From IMG/VR virus record IMGVR_UViG_3300036766_002269, positions 1 through 34,506 of that record: 34,506 bases of DNA, one strand, 5' to 3'. A model generated the notes under the pieces. That model worked only from the letters and a program-made list of their open reading frames with translations, made no database searches and had not been told where the DNA came from. Position numbers and translations under genes: made by a program. This stretch comes from a virus. Of the stretch, positions 5,966 through 13,688 are shown piece after piece (position 1 is the stretch's first letter; each line of letters opens with the position of its first letter).

Positions 5966-8505
5966 TGCGCTACGAGCTCCGCGACTACCAGCGCGACGCG
6001 GCCCTGGAGGTGCTCAAGCGGGTACGGCGGGGCCGCCGCGATTGGCGGGAAGATGGCGAGCGCTCATCCTTCGCCCTGTCGGCCATCACCGGGTCCGGCA
6101 AGACCGTCATCGCAGCCGCGGTCATCGAGGCCCTGATCTTCGGATCGACCGACCTGGATACCGACGCCGATCCGCGGATCTCGTTCCTCTGGATCACGGA
6201 CGATCCGGCACTCAACCGGCAGACACGAAGCCGGATGTTCGACGCATCGGAGCTGCTGGCCCCGACCACCCTCGTGGAGGTCGACGAGTCGTTCTTGGAT
6301 GCCGACCTCGCGCCAGGCAGAGTCTTCTTCCTGAACACGCAGAAGCTGTCGCGGTCCAGCAGGCTCGTCCAAAGCGGCACGAATGCGCGCGAGTTCTCGT
6401 TCTGGGACATCCTCCGCAACACGATCCGCGGCGACACGACAGACCTGGCCCTGGTCCTCGACGAGGCGCACCGGGGCATGAAGCGCGCGGCCGACCGCAA
6501 GACGATCGTGTCGCGCCTCATCCACGGTGAGCCAGGGTCCAATCCCGCCATCCCGATCGTCTGGGGCATCTCTGCCACGATCGAGCGGTTCACGAGTGCA
6601 ATGGGTGAGGTGACAGACCGGACGGGCTATCCGAACGTCGCTGTCGACATCGAGCGCGTCCGGGCGTCGGGCCTCATCAAGGACGAGATCGGTCTCGACC
6701 AGCCGGCGGAGAAGGGGACGTTCTCGACGACACTGCTGCGCGAGGCGGTCAAGGCCACCCTGTCGTTCGAACAGCGCTGGGCGGCGTACTCGGCGGCGGA
6801 AGGGGAGCCCGAGGTGCTGCCGGTGCTGGTGGTCCAGGTACCGGACAAGGCGAGTGACGCCAAGCTGACCGAGCTCGTTGGCACGATCGACGCTGAGTGG
6901 CCCGGTCTCGGCCCGCGAGCGATCGCGCATGTCCTCGGCGAACACGAGCGGCTGACGCTCGGCGCGCGCATGGTCGACTGGGTGTATCCGGAGTCGATCC
7001 AGACGGAGACCGAGGTGCGCGTGGTTTTGGCCAAGCAAGCGATCTCGACCGGCTGGGACTGCCCGCGCGCTGAGGTCCTCTACTCCGAGCGGCCCGCGAA
7101 GGACGCAACCCACATCGCCCAGATCATCGGGCGGATGGTCCGCCAGCCCCTCGCGCACCGCATCGCCACCGATGACGCGCTCAACTCGGTCACGTGCTAC
7201 CTGCCACTGTTCGACCAGAAGGCACTCTCGACAATCAAGGACGAACTGGAAGGCAAGGGCGCTGACAACGGACAGAACCGCGTTGGCGCAACGGTCGTCC
7301 GGGCGCCGATGGTGTTCGAGCGGAACGTGCATCTCGATCCGGCCGTGTTCGCCTTCATTGAAGGGCTGCCGAGCATCCCGACTCCGGACCGGACCGCAAG
7401 CCCGCTGCGGCGGGCGCGCACACTCGCGCGGTTGCTCGCGGACGACGCTGGCGGCACGCCGCTGCTCGCGGATGCCGGGGCGGAGCTGACGAAGCGACTG
7501 GACCTCCGGCTTGACGGGCTGGCCGCTGAACACGCCGCAGAGGTCGAGGAGAACATCAAGGACTTGCTGACCACGGCGGTCGCGCGTACGCGGATCACCA
7601 CGGTCGGGGAGGACCTCGGGGCGGGACCGGTGGTCGCCGAGGTCGCAACGCACGCCCGGGATGTCGCTCGCGACGCCCAGCGAGCCATCGATTCGGTCCG
7701 CGAGGGCGTCGGCAAGGCGTGGTTCTCCCATCGATTGGCTGCCGAGCCTGGCGCGGACCGGGACACCGTTCGCATCCGGTGCGCGGCACTCCTTCGTGTG
7801 GACGGGATCGCTTCGAAGATCGAATCGACCGCGACCGATTGGGTCAAGGAGCGGCTCGATCACTTCCGGGTGCGGATCCTCAACACGGTCGGTGCCACGC
7901 GCGATGCCTATACGCGGGCGCAGGAGCAGACCACGGTGCCCGAGGCCGTGACGGTGCAGTTGCGCCAGAACGAGCGGGCCGCGACGAAGGACGCGAAGGG
8001 TGACGACCTTCCGCGTTTCTATAGCCACGTGTTCGCGGACGCGGACGCGGACGGGACGTTCCCCGTGGTCCTCAACGACTGGGAGCGCACGGTCGTCGAG
8101 GCAGAACTCGCCCGGGATGGGTTTGAAGCGTGGTATCGGAACCCGGGGAGCGCCACGCCGGCCTCGCTCCGGATCGCCTACCAGAACGACGAGGATGTTT
8201 GGGCGTCGCTCCAACCCGACTTCATCGTGGTGTCGCGACGCTCGGATGGGACCCTTGGCGCGTCGATCGTCGACCCACACGGCGACCATCTTGCCGATGC
8301 ACGGGCGAAGATTCGGGCGCTCGCGGCGTTCGCCGAGCAGTTTGGCGACCGGTTCGTGCGCATCGAGTCGGTAGCCAAGGTGGACGATGGGAGCCTGCGG
8401 GTGCTGGACCTCGCTGATCCGGCTGTGCGGGCCGAGGTACTAGCGTTCCAAGGTGGGAAGGTGACCGCGCTCTATCAGTCGGAACGCTCGCGGCCGTACC
8501 CCTAG
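5965..8505 (+). CDS. res: Type III-like restriction helicase (Res)
   Basis: This 846-residue superfamily 2 helicase begins YELRDYQRDA (Q-motif-like). It has Walker A AITGSGKT at residues 40-47, DEAH at 166-169, SATIERF (motif III) and a motif V-VI region STGWDCPRAEVL followed by QIIGRMVRQ. Res subunits translocate or switch on DNA after Mod finds a site, then cut with a C-terminal PD-(D/E)XK domain. Here the C-terminal candidate is PDFIVV at 751 onward, followed by IVDPHGDHLADA: D752 is present, but the expected (D/E)-X-K reads D770-P-H772. The protein is therefore either a variant nuclease or a translocase lacking cleavage. It is coupled to mod by a one-base overlap. Confidence 0.9.
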   Translation: MRYELRDYQRDAALEVLKRVRRGRRDWREDGERSSFALSAITGSGKTVIAAAVIEALIFGSTDLDTDADPRISFLWITDDPALNRQTRSRMFDASELLAPTTLVEVDESFLDADLAPGRVFFLNTQKLSRSSRLVQSGTNAREFSFWDILRNTIRGDTTDLALVLDEAHRGMKRAADRKTIVSRLIHGEPGSNPAIPIVWGISATIERFTSAMGEVTDRTGYPNVAVDIERVRASGLIKDEIGLDQPAEKGTFSTTLLREAVKATLSFEQRWAAYSAAEGEPEVLPVLVVQVPDKASDAKLTELVGTIDAEWPGLGPRAIAHVLGEHERLTLGARMVDWVYPESIQTETEVRVVLAKQAISTGWDCPRAEVLYSERPAKDATHIAQIIGRMVRQPLAHRIATDDALNSVTCYLPLFDQKALSTIKDELEGKGADNGQNRVGATVVRAPMVFERNVHLDPAVFAFIEGLPSIPTPDRTASPLRRARTLARLLADDAGGTPLLADAGAELTKRLDLRLDGLAAEHAAEVEENIKDLLTTAVARTRITTVGEDLGAGPVVAEVATHARDVARDAQRAIDSVREGVGKAWFSHRLAAEPGADRDTVRIRCAALLRVDGIASKIESTATDWVKERLDHFRVRILNTVGATRDAYTRAQEQTTVPEAVTVQLRQNERAATKDAKGDDLPRFYSHVFADADADGTFPVVLNDWERTVVEAELARDGFEAWYRNPGSATPASLRIAYQNDEDVWASLQPDFIVVSRRSDGTLGASIVDPHGDHLADARAKIRALAAFAEQFGDRFVRIESVAKVDDGSLRVLDLADPAVRAEVLAFQGGKVTALYQSERSRPYP

Positions 8506-8516
8506 AGGCTTGTTAA

Positions 8517-8576
8517 GTGCGCGGCAACGTTATCAATCACTACGGCGACGAGATCCTGAAGGTATCTGACGTGTGA
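8517..8576 (+). pseudogene. Candidate C-terminal scrap of the older Res gene
   Basis: Between the res stop and the next gene, GTG 8517 opens a 19-codon frame reading VRGNVINHYGDEILKVSDV and ending TGA 8574-8576. A short NH-x-GD-E-(V/I)-(M/L)-K-V ending is what I recall for the C-termini of BPTD_3080-type restriction helicases, the family of the N-terminal remnant at 3405-3827. It also lies in the same reading-frame phase as that remnant. Its stop overlaps the start of the nuclease gene at 8573 as GTGA, the classic arrangement for two real coupled genes. I infer this is the tail of the old gene. It could also be a coincidental peptide. Confidence 0.5.
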
Positions 8577-9412
8577 CAGCGCCGACGCTCGCTGAGGTGC
8601 GGGACCGACTCGTCGCTGTCGCGAAGGCCGGTGACACAATCACGTACACCGACCTGTACGGCGACCGGTACGTCGCGCACGCGCGCGCCAGTGGTGATCT
8701 CGGGGAGATCTCCCTGCTCGAACACATGGCGGGTCGGCCGCTGCTGTCCGTGGTGGCGGTCAGCAAGACGACCGGTCAGCCCAGCCACGGGCTGTTCGAT
8801 CTCGCGCTGCTCCACGATCAGGGCAAGACCACGTGCAAGTGCGGCGTGCCGCTCGTGGAGCCCGGCGAGGACGACCCCGCATTCGTCGCTCGGCAGATGC
8901 GTCTGGTTCGCCTCATGTGGACGCCCCCCGACCCGTTCGGCGGCCCGTTCCGACCTCTTCCTGGCCGGGGGTCGGTGAACCCGCCGCTGGAGCTCCGGAT
9001 CGACCTGGACGCGCTCGAAAAGGGGACGCAGCGCCACGAGGCAACCCGCAAGGCCCTAGCGGACTTCATCGCCGCCAATGGCGGGGAGCCGCGCGAGCCC
9101 GGGAAGGCCGCGCAATTCGACCTCGGCTGGCGGGACCGGGACGGCACGATCTGGATCGCGGAGGTCAAGAGCCTCGCTCGGACGAGCGAGTCCCAGCAGC
9201 TTCGACTGGGCCTGGGCCAGGTCCTGGACTACCGGCAGGCGATCGCCACCCCGGAGATGCCGATCCGCGCCGCGCTCGTGATCGAGCAGGAGCCCTCGGA
9301 CCTCCGCTGGGTCGAGGTCTGCGCGGCGGTCGGGGTCGTGCTCGCCTGGCCCGAGCGGTTCGCGGCAGTTCTCATCGGGATCGGGAGCCCGGGGTCGGGC
9401 TCTGAGCACTGA
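8573..9412 (+). CDS. PD-(D/E)XK nuclease-like protein of the restriction locus
   Basis: This is a 279-residue soluble protein. The N-terminal part (about 1-85) contains GDTITYTDLY, then GEISLLEHMAGRPLLSVVAV, then a TGQPSHGLFDLA segment, a module I have seen at the front of restriction-associated nucleases. The C-terminal part carries a nuclease-like core: FDLGW with D183, then IWIAEVKSL with E197-V-K199, and GQVLDY (Q216-x3-Y220), i.e. D-X13-EXK plus a QxxxY element as in RecB/Mrr-like folds. GTG 8573 was chosen because GAAGGT (8558-8563) precedes it and it overlaps by GTGA the stop of the candidate old Res tail. It may be an accessory or effector nuclease of the original system, now read behind the newer mod-res cassette. 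The target is unknown. Confidence 0.72.
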   Translation: MTAPTLAEVRDRLVAVAKAGDTITYTDLYGDRYVAHARASGDLGEISLLEHMAGRPLLSVVAVSKTTGQPSHGLFDLALLHDQGKTTCKCGVPLVEPGEDDPAFVARQMRLVRLMWTPPDPFGGPFRPLPGRGSVNPPLELRIDLDALEKGTQRHEATRKALADFIAANGGEPREPGKAAQFDLGWRDRDGTIWIAEVKSLARTSESQQLRLGLGQVLDYRQAIATPEMPIRAALVIEQEPSDLRWVEVCAAVGVVLAWPERFAAVLIGIGSPGSGSEH

Positions 9413-9463
9413 GCCGACCCAGCGGCCGAGCCCGGGGCAGCGGCTGTTGCGAGGCGCGGTTCG

Positions 9464-10792
9464 TTACCGCCGGATCTCCCAGCTGCCGACTTCGACCTCG
9501 GGTGGATGCTTCGCGTCGGCAGCCACGGTCACCCACCCCTCGATCCAGTACCCGCTCGTGTCGAAGTCGAGGTAGCCCCGCCGTCGGAGGAACGCGAGAT
9601 AGCCCCGGACGGCCATGAAGATTGCGTCCTTGTGCTTGCCCTTGGTCATGAACGGCGAGCAGGCGCTGGCGACGGTGAACGTGGATCCGATCCGGCCCTC
9701 GATGAAGTCGTGCCAGAGCTTGGCGTGCCAGACCGCGGGGTGCATGTAGATCCCGGAGTCGGTCTTCAGCTCCACCTCGATGAGCTCGAGCACCTCGGGC
9801 AGCTCACGGGCGAGATCGGACCGGAGGCGCTGCTCGTAGTCCCGCGCCCGAGCGGCGCGCTGCTCCTCGACCCATGCCTTGATGCGTGCCCTCTCCTCGA
9901 TCTGCGCCTGGCGGCGCTCCTCCGCCCGCCGCTCGGCCTCCTCGCGGACCCGGCGAGCCTCGGCCAGCCGGTCGGCGGCGGCACGGTCGGCGTCGTCGGT
10001 CGGCGTGAGGAAGGCGTCGCCTTCGATCCGGCAGGCGTCGAGTGCGTCGAACCCGAGCTCCAGGCGCTCCCAGCGGAAGCCCGGGTCGTGCTCGAGATAG
10101 CGGCCGTACAGCGAGTCTGCGGCGTGACGTGGCGTTGCGACCAGGCGCTCGTCGGGGTTGATCCAGCGGGCCGCCGCCCCGGTTTCGACGATCTTGTCGT
10201 AGAGCGGTGTCCGAACATACCGGTCGGCCTCCCAGCTGCCCCGCGGGTGGCGTAGATAGCGCGGCAGGTGGCCGAGCAGCCACACATCGGTGATCCCTTG
10301 GGCGACGTAGCCCGCGTGCCGCCAAACCCACTCGTCAGTGTCGAGCGCGGCGTACTGGACTTCGAACGCGAAGCGCCGCCCGTCCGGGAACTCGGCGAGG
10401 ACGTCCGGGACCTGGCGGTTCTCGACCGCCTCGGCGTCGACGACCACGCGCGCCTCCGGGTAGCGCGCGCGGAGCCAGTCGCCGACGACGTGCTTGCCGG
10501 CGTAGTGGAACCAGGTCTCGGGGGCGTGCGGTGCGCCGACGAGGTTGAGGTGGGCGAAATGGTCGCGGCGCGATCCGGCGCGGGTGGTGATCCGCGGATC
10601 CTGGCAGCCTGGGATCGGGCAGACCAGGTGCCCGGCACGAGCGTCGGGGCGGGTCGCTGTGGCCATGCCGCGGTCGAGGCGCATGAGGGGCGCGTCGGCT
10701 GGCAGCCGAGTGTCACGGGCGAAGATCTGCACCTTCTCGCCCGTGGCCTCGAACACCTCTTGCGCGGGGTGTCGCCCGGAGCTGCGCGTCAT
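9464..10792 (-). CDS. CoiA-like competence/nuclease family protein
   Basis: This 442-residue protein opens like CoiA. A probable zinc site CPIPGC (C58, C63) with HFAH (H78, H81) precedes a nuclease-like core RQVPDVLAEF, then RFAFEVQYAAL (D130-X13-E144-V-Q146), the E-X-Q variant of PD-(D/E)XK seen in CoiA-type proteins. Residues about 265-330 are a long Arg/Glu-rich coiled coil (EARRVREEAERRAEERRQ). The C-terminal domain (about 350-442) is unrecognised and includes WHAKLWHDFIEGRIGS and a YLAFLRRRGYLDF stretch. CoiA acts after DNA uptake in natural transformation of Gram-positives. No other competence gene is visible, so a role in foreign-DNA handling within this defence zone is equally possible. 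It converges with the nuclease gene across a 51-base gap. Confidence 0.75.
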   Translation of the reverse strand: MTRSSGRHPAQEVFEATGEKVQIFARDTRLPADAPLMRLDRGMATATRPDARAGHLVCPIPGCQDPRITTRAGSRRDHFAHLNLVGAPHAPETWFHYAGKHVVGDWLRARYPEARVVVDAEAVENRQVPDVLAEFPDGRRFAFEVQYAALDTDEWVWRHAGYVAQGITDVWLLGHLPRYLRHPRGSWEADRYVRTPLYDKIVETGAAARWINPDERLVATPRHAADSLYGRYLEHDPGFRWERLELGFDALDACRIEGDAFLTPTDDADRAAADRLAEARRVREEAERRAEERRQAQIEERARIKAWVEEQRAARARDYEQRLRSDLARELPEVLELIEVELKTDSGIYMHPAVWHAKLWHDFIEGRIGSTFTVASACSPFMTKGKHKDAIFMAVRGYLAFLRRRGYLDFDTSGYWIEGWVTVAADAKHPPEVEVGSWEIRR

Positions 10793-10816
10793 GGCGTCGA
10801 AGCGTACCGACGGAAT

Positions 10817-10835
10817 GTGACAGCTCGGGTGTCAC
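10817..10835. promoter_or_regulatory. Inverted repeat upstream of the CoiA-like gene
   Basis: The sequence GTGACA-N7-TGTCAC is a perfect 6-bp inverted repeat centred about 35 bases above the start codon at 10792. One half, GTGACA on the minus strand, is a 5/6 match to a -35 hexamer. A dimeric regulator could bind here and gate the gene. No clear -10 accompanies it, so the promoter itself is not assigned. Confidence 0.4.
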
Positions 10836-10942
10836 TGGCCCGAGCCGGCCGTGTGCGAGATCAGGTCGACCGTCGATAGGCTGTCGTGCGTGCCACTGAA
10901 CCTCGCCCATAGCTGAGTACCCTGTTGTCGGAGGACATCAAC

Positions 10943-10999
10943 GTGGACGACTCAGCGCAACTCGAACGCCGCTTCGATGCGGCGATGCTGGAGATCTAC
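10943..10999 (+). pseudogene. Beheaded 5' fragment of a chromosomal small-protein gene
   Basis: A strong ribosome site GGAGGA (10930-10935) precedes GTG 10943, which opens VDDSAQLERRFDAAMLEIYH. This resembles the start of a common uncharacterised bacterial protein family in which (F/D)xxAMxxIY is followed by (H/E)RAKxEAGYNATRF. Here that continuation is absent in all frames and the next bases look unrelated. The gene is therefore cut at about position 10,999, close to the last phage gene at 11,092. It probably marks the point where phage or other mobile DNA joined the chromosome. Confidence 0.5.
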
Positions 11000-11027
11000 C
11001 ACGGCGCTGCGCGTCTGGTGCTCAGTA

Positions 11028-11080
11028 GGAGGGCCCGGGCGACAATGGGGTTATTCCGTATCGATAGTCTTGGACCCTCC
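11028..11080. repeat. Imperfect inverted repeat at the island/phage boundary
   Basis: GGAGGGCCC at 11028-11036 faces GGACCCTCC at 11072-11080 (8 of 9 positions complementary). The less G+C rich spacer contains the 8-bp palindrome TATCGATA at 11059-11066. It lies between the truncated gene and the last late gene. It may be part of an attachment site or an end-of-operon hairpin. Neither reading can be proven without the other junction. Confidence 0.3.
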
Positions 11081-11091
11081 GTTTGTTCGCG

Positions 11092-11484
11092 TCAGGGCGC
11101 CATGCAATTTGGGCAGGGCAGGTCGTCCGCCACGCTGCTGTCGGCCAGGACTTCGGACCAGAAGTGGAAGAACGTCCCGTTGCGGATCTCGTCGACCGCG
11201 CACTCCGGCGTTGCCCGGTAGACGTCGTGGACGACCCTGGTGCCGCGGTCCTGGAGGAAGCGGCCGAGAAGCTCGCGGGTGACGTGCGCCGGTGCCTTCT
11301 CCGACCAGGTGGGTAGCGCCGGCGCGGTGTAGGCCAGGAACGACGTCGCGGGATCCGCGAGCTCCGCCTCCGCCCATCGGGCATTCGCCTCGCCGTGCCA
11401 CGCCTCGCCGTCGGGGTCGTCGACCGTCGCGGCGTGGAGCGCCATCGTCGGCTGGAGTTCCGGGACCTTCTTCTTCGTTACCAC
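11092..11484 (-). CDS. Phage protein of unknown function, last late gene
   Basis: The product is 130 residues from GTG 11484, chosen because AAGGAGG lies about six bases upstream; longer in-frame extensions lack a ribosome site. It is soluble, with a lysine-rich start (VTKKKVPELQPTM) and no membrane segment. It ends with a small cysteine pair, LPCPNCMAP, which might bind metal together with a partner. It is the terminal gene of the minus-strand structural operon, downstream of the tail-tip genes, a position where fibre chaperones or lysis accessories are common. I do not recognise the family. Confidence 0.65.
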   Translation of the reverse strand: MVTKKKVPELQPTMALHAATVDDPDGEAWHGEANARWAEAELADPATSFLAYTAPALPTWSEKAPAHVTRELLGRFLQDRGTRVVHDVYRATPECAVDEIRNGTFFHFWSEVLADSSVADDLPCPNCMAP

Positions 11485-11521
11485 GATCGCCTCCTTCATC
11501 AGACTTCGATTCCGTCGTGCC

Positions 11522-13687
11522 CTATGGCTCCGTGACCCGGAAATACTCGGCAACAACTCCCTCGGTGACGACCGCATTCCCCGAGTTGTTCTCGATCACA
11601 ATTCCGATCCGGTCAGGCTGCGACCAGGCACGGGATGCCCATTCGTACCAAATGACTCCGTTGTCTGAGAAGGCGATGTAGAGGGTCGGCGAGGCATAGC
11701 GAAGTCGGAACCAGTAGGCCGCGCCATTGTGTGCGGCGCCCTGATTGCCCGACCACGAGCCGTTGTAGCCGCCCCAGTCGAGCGACTCGGAGTAGTTGCC
11801 GTGCTCGATCCACATGAAGCCGCCGCCGCCCGAAGCGCCGAGTCCGGTCACGAGCGCGAGGCCCGATGCCGTCCGGGCGACGAAGATGCCCGGACGGTGG
11901 TCGGCGACCTGACCGGGCTGCGTTGAAGCCACTTTCGCCATGATCGAGAAGTTGCCCGCCGGCGCGATCTGTCGGATGAAGTACGCGTGCTTGTTCGCCA
12001 CACCGGGGAAGAGGGTGAGCCAGCCGTTCGCCTCAGTCGCCGCGATGGCCATCGCCCCGGCCGTCCATTTCGTCAGGTCGAGAGACGACCCGGCGAACTC
12101 GTCGTCCTTCGCATGGGGCGTCCCTGGGGCCGTGTCCAGAGGTAGCGTCGAGCCTCCACCGCCACTGCTTGCGGGAACCGCCCAGGTCCGGTCGCCGCGC
12201 AGGAACTTCGTCGCGTCGGCCGACCCTGAGCCGAGCCGCGCGCTCGGGACGAGGATGCCCGAGTCGAGCTCGGCGTAGCCGTTGGCGACGCCCTTCTCGG
12301 CCGTGATGCGGACCTGCCTCGCGCCCACCGCACCGATGAGCGTCTTCGTGGGTCCGAGGACGTCGATCTTGTCGTACAGGTAGCCGGGCGTGTCGCCCTG
12401 CTCCGCTCCGACACGGCCGGTCGAGCCGCTCGAGGCGCCGCCCGAAGACGAGAGGGACCCGCCCGTCGATCCGACGACGCCCGACGCGGATCCCCCGCCG
12501 CCGAGCGCGTCGACGATCCGCTTGAGCCGGACGATGTTCTCAAGAGACACGGAGTTGAAGTCAGCGTCGACCTCGTAGTCCCCGCCAGCGACCGCCTTGA
12601 CCGAGAGCGAGCGGACCCGGACCTTCGCGAGCGTGTAGGTCCCCGGGATGTCGAGCGACACCCAATCGCCGTTGCGGTAGTCGGCATACGGTTCGTAGTC
12701 GCCATTCCCGATGCCGTGGTGGAGCGGGACCGACAGCGCGTCCGACGCGAGCGAGACCTCCGCGAGCGCGTTGTCGCCGACCTGTTGGAGCGTCGTCGGA
12801 TCCGTCGAGGCCGTGAAGGAGAGGTAGCCTTCCCGCCGGCCGATGTAGGCGTCGCCCTCGAGGACCGGATCGGTGACCTCGAAGAAGCGCCCGCCGTCGC
12901 CCTGGACCAACATCCGCGTCCGAAGCCCGGCGTCCTGTGCGTCCCGGGTGACCTCGCCCCGGATGTGCTTACCCGCGCGGAAGATGACGGTCTGACTGAA
13001 GTCGCGCGAGCGGTCCCTCCAGAAGCGGAGCCGGAGGTCGGGCGTCATCTCCGACTCGTAGCCCATCCCGACGAACTGGCGCCACAGATCGAGCAGGCTC
13101 ATCCCGGCCGGGATGCTCATCGTGAGGGAGTCGGTCCACGGCGCGTTGTCGGAGTCGCGTGACGCTGTGAAGTCCCAGGTCAGTTGCGGGATCGCCCCGC
13201 GCGCCTTCGCCGCCGCGAGAAGCTCGTCCAAGATGAAGGCGGCCGTCACCCCGACGTACTCGTGTGTCGTCCCGGTGGCCGCAGGCCAGCCCGGCGGATA
13301 GACCGAGCCGCGCTCGAGGTAGGCGACGTTCCCGCGGCCGCCGAGGTCCCAGTATTCGCCCGCCTCGCCCTCGGTCGAGGCGACGACCTTGCGCGGGTTC
13401 TCCAGGAAGAAGGCGTAGCGGTACACCCCGGCGATCTTCACCTTGACGTAGTTGCCCGAGCGGATGATCGAGCCCGTCGCCTTCGGATCGGTCACAGGAA
13501 TCCGGAAGTGGCCGGAGCCGATGTCGCCGAAGGGATCCGTGAAGGCCGGCTCCTGCGCGCCCTCGAGCGTCGCGAGCATCGTGGCGATGTTGTTCCCGCC
13601 GTACACGTCGATCTCGATCGGGACGCCGGCCACGGGGGCAGACTGGAGGACCTCGAGGTAGATCCCTTCGGACGTCCGGATCGCCAC
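11522..13687 (-). CDS. Tail-tip protein, Gp37-like, with C-terminal jelly-roll-like domain
   Basis: This 721-residue structural protein starts at GTG 13687 behind GAGGAGACC; the longer open frame upstream is Ser/Arg-rich shadow. The first about 360 residues (IRTSEGIYLEVLQSAPVAG, then GSGHFRIPVTDP) resemble the siphovirus ReqiPepy6 Gp37-like tail family, the baseplate hub-like protein of many actinophages. A Gly/Ser-rich linker (GGGGSASGVVGSTGGSLSSS) around residues 405-440 leads into a C-terminal domain starting AKDDEFAGSSLDLTKW that looks like a concanavalin/DUF1349-type jelly roll, rich in Trp and Tyr. That suggests glycan binding at the host surface. The stop of the upstream gene lies one base before its GTG. 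Confidence 0.75.
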   Translation of the reverse strand: MAIRTSEGIYLEVLQSAPVAGVPIEIDVYGGNNIATMLATLEGAQEPAFTDPFGDIGSGHFRIPVTDPKATGSIIRSGNYVKVKIAGVYRYAFFLENPRKVVASTEGEAGEYWDLGGRGNVAYLERGSVYPPGWPAATGTTHEYVGVTAAFILDELLAAAKARGAIPQLTWDFTASRDSDNAPWTDSLTMSIPAGMSLLDLWRQFVGMGYESEMTPDLRLRFWRDRSRDFSQTVIFRAGKHIRGEVTRDAQDAGLRTRMLVQGDGGRFFEVTDPVLEGDAYIGRREGYLSFTASTDPTTLQQVGDNALAEVSLASDALSVPLHHGIGNGDYEPYADYRNGDWVSLDIPGTYTLAKVRVRSLSVKAVAGGDYEVDADFNSVSLENIVRLKRIVDALGGGGSASGVVGSTGGSLSSSGGASSGSTGRVGAEQGDTPGYLYDKIDVLGPTKTLIGAVGARQVRITAEKGVANGYAELDSGILVPSARLGSGSADATKFLRGDRTWAVPASSGGGGSTLPLDTAPGTPHAKDDEFAGSSLDLTKWTAGAMAIAATEANGWLTLFPGVANKHAYFIRQIAPAGNFSIMAKVASTQPGQVADHRPGIFVARTASGLALVTGLGASGGGGFMWIEHGNYSESLDWGGYNGSWSGNQGAAHNGAAYWFRLRYASPTLYIAFSDNGVIWYEWASRAWSQPDRIGIVIENNSGNAVVTEGVVAEYFRVTEP

Positions 13688-13688
13688 G

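Noticed and set aside
6064-8289. 741-codon open frame antisense to res
   Set aside because: High-GC codon bias leaves the opposite strand open; content is Arg/Asp/Leu-rich with no domain, and the plus strand has intact helicase motifs.
9413-9463. Bidirectional terminator between the nuclease and CoiA-like genes
   Set aside because: The G+C-rich stretch shows no convincing long stem and no U-tract.
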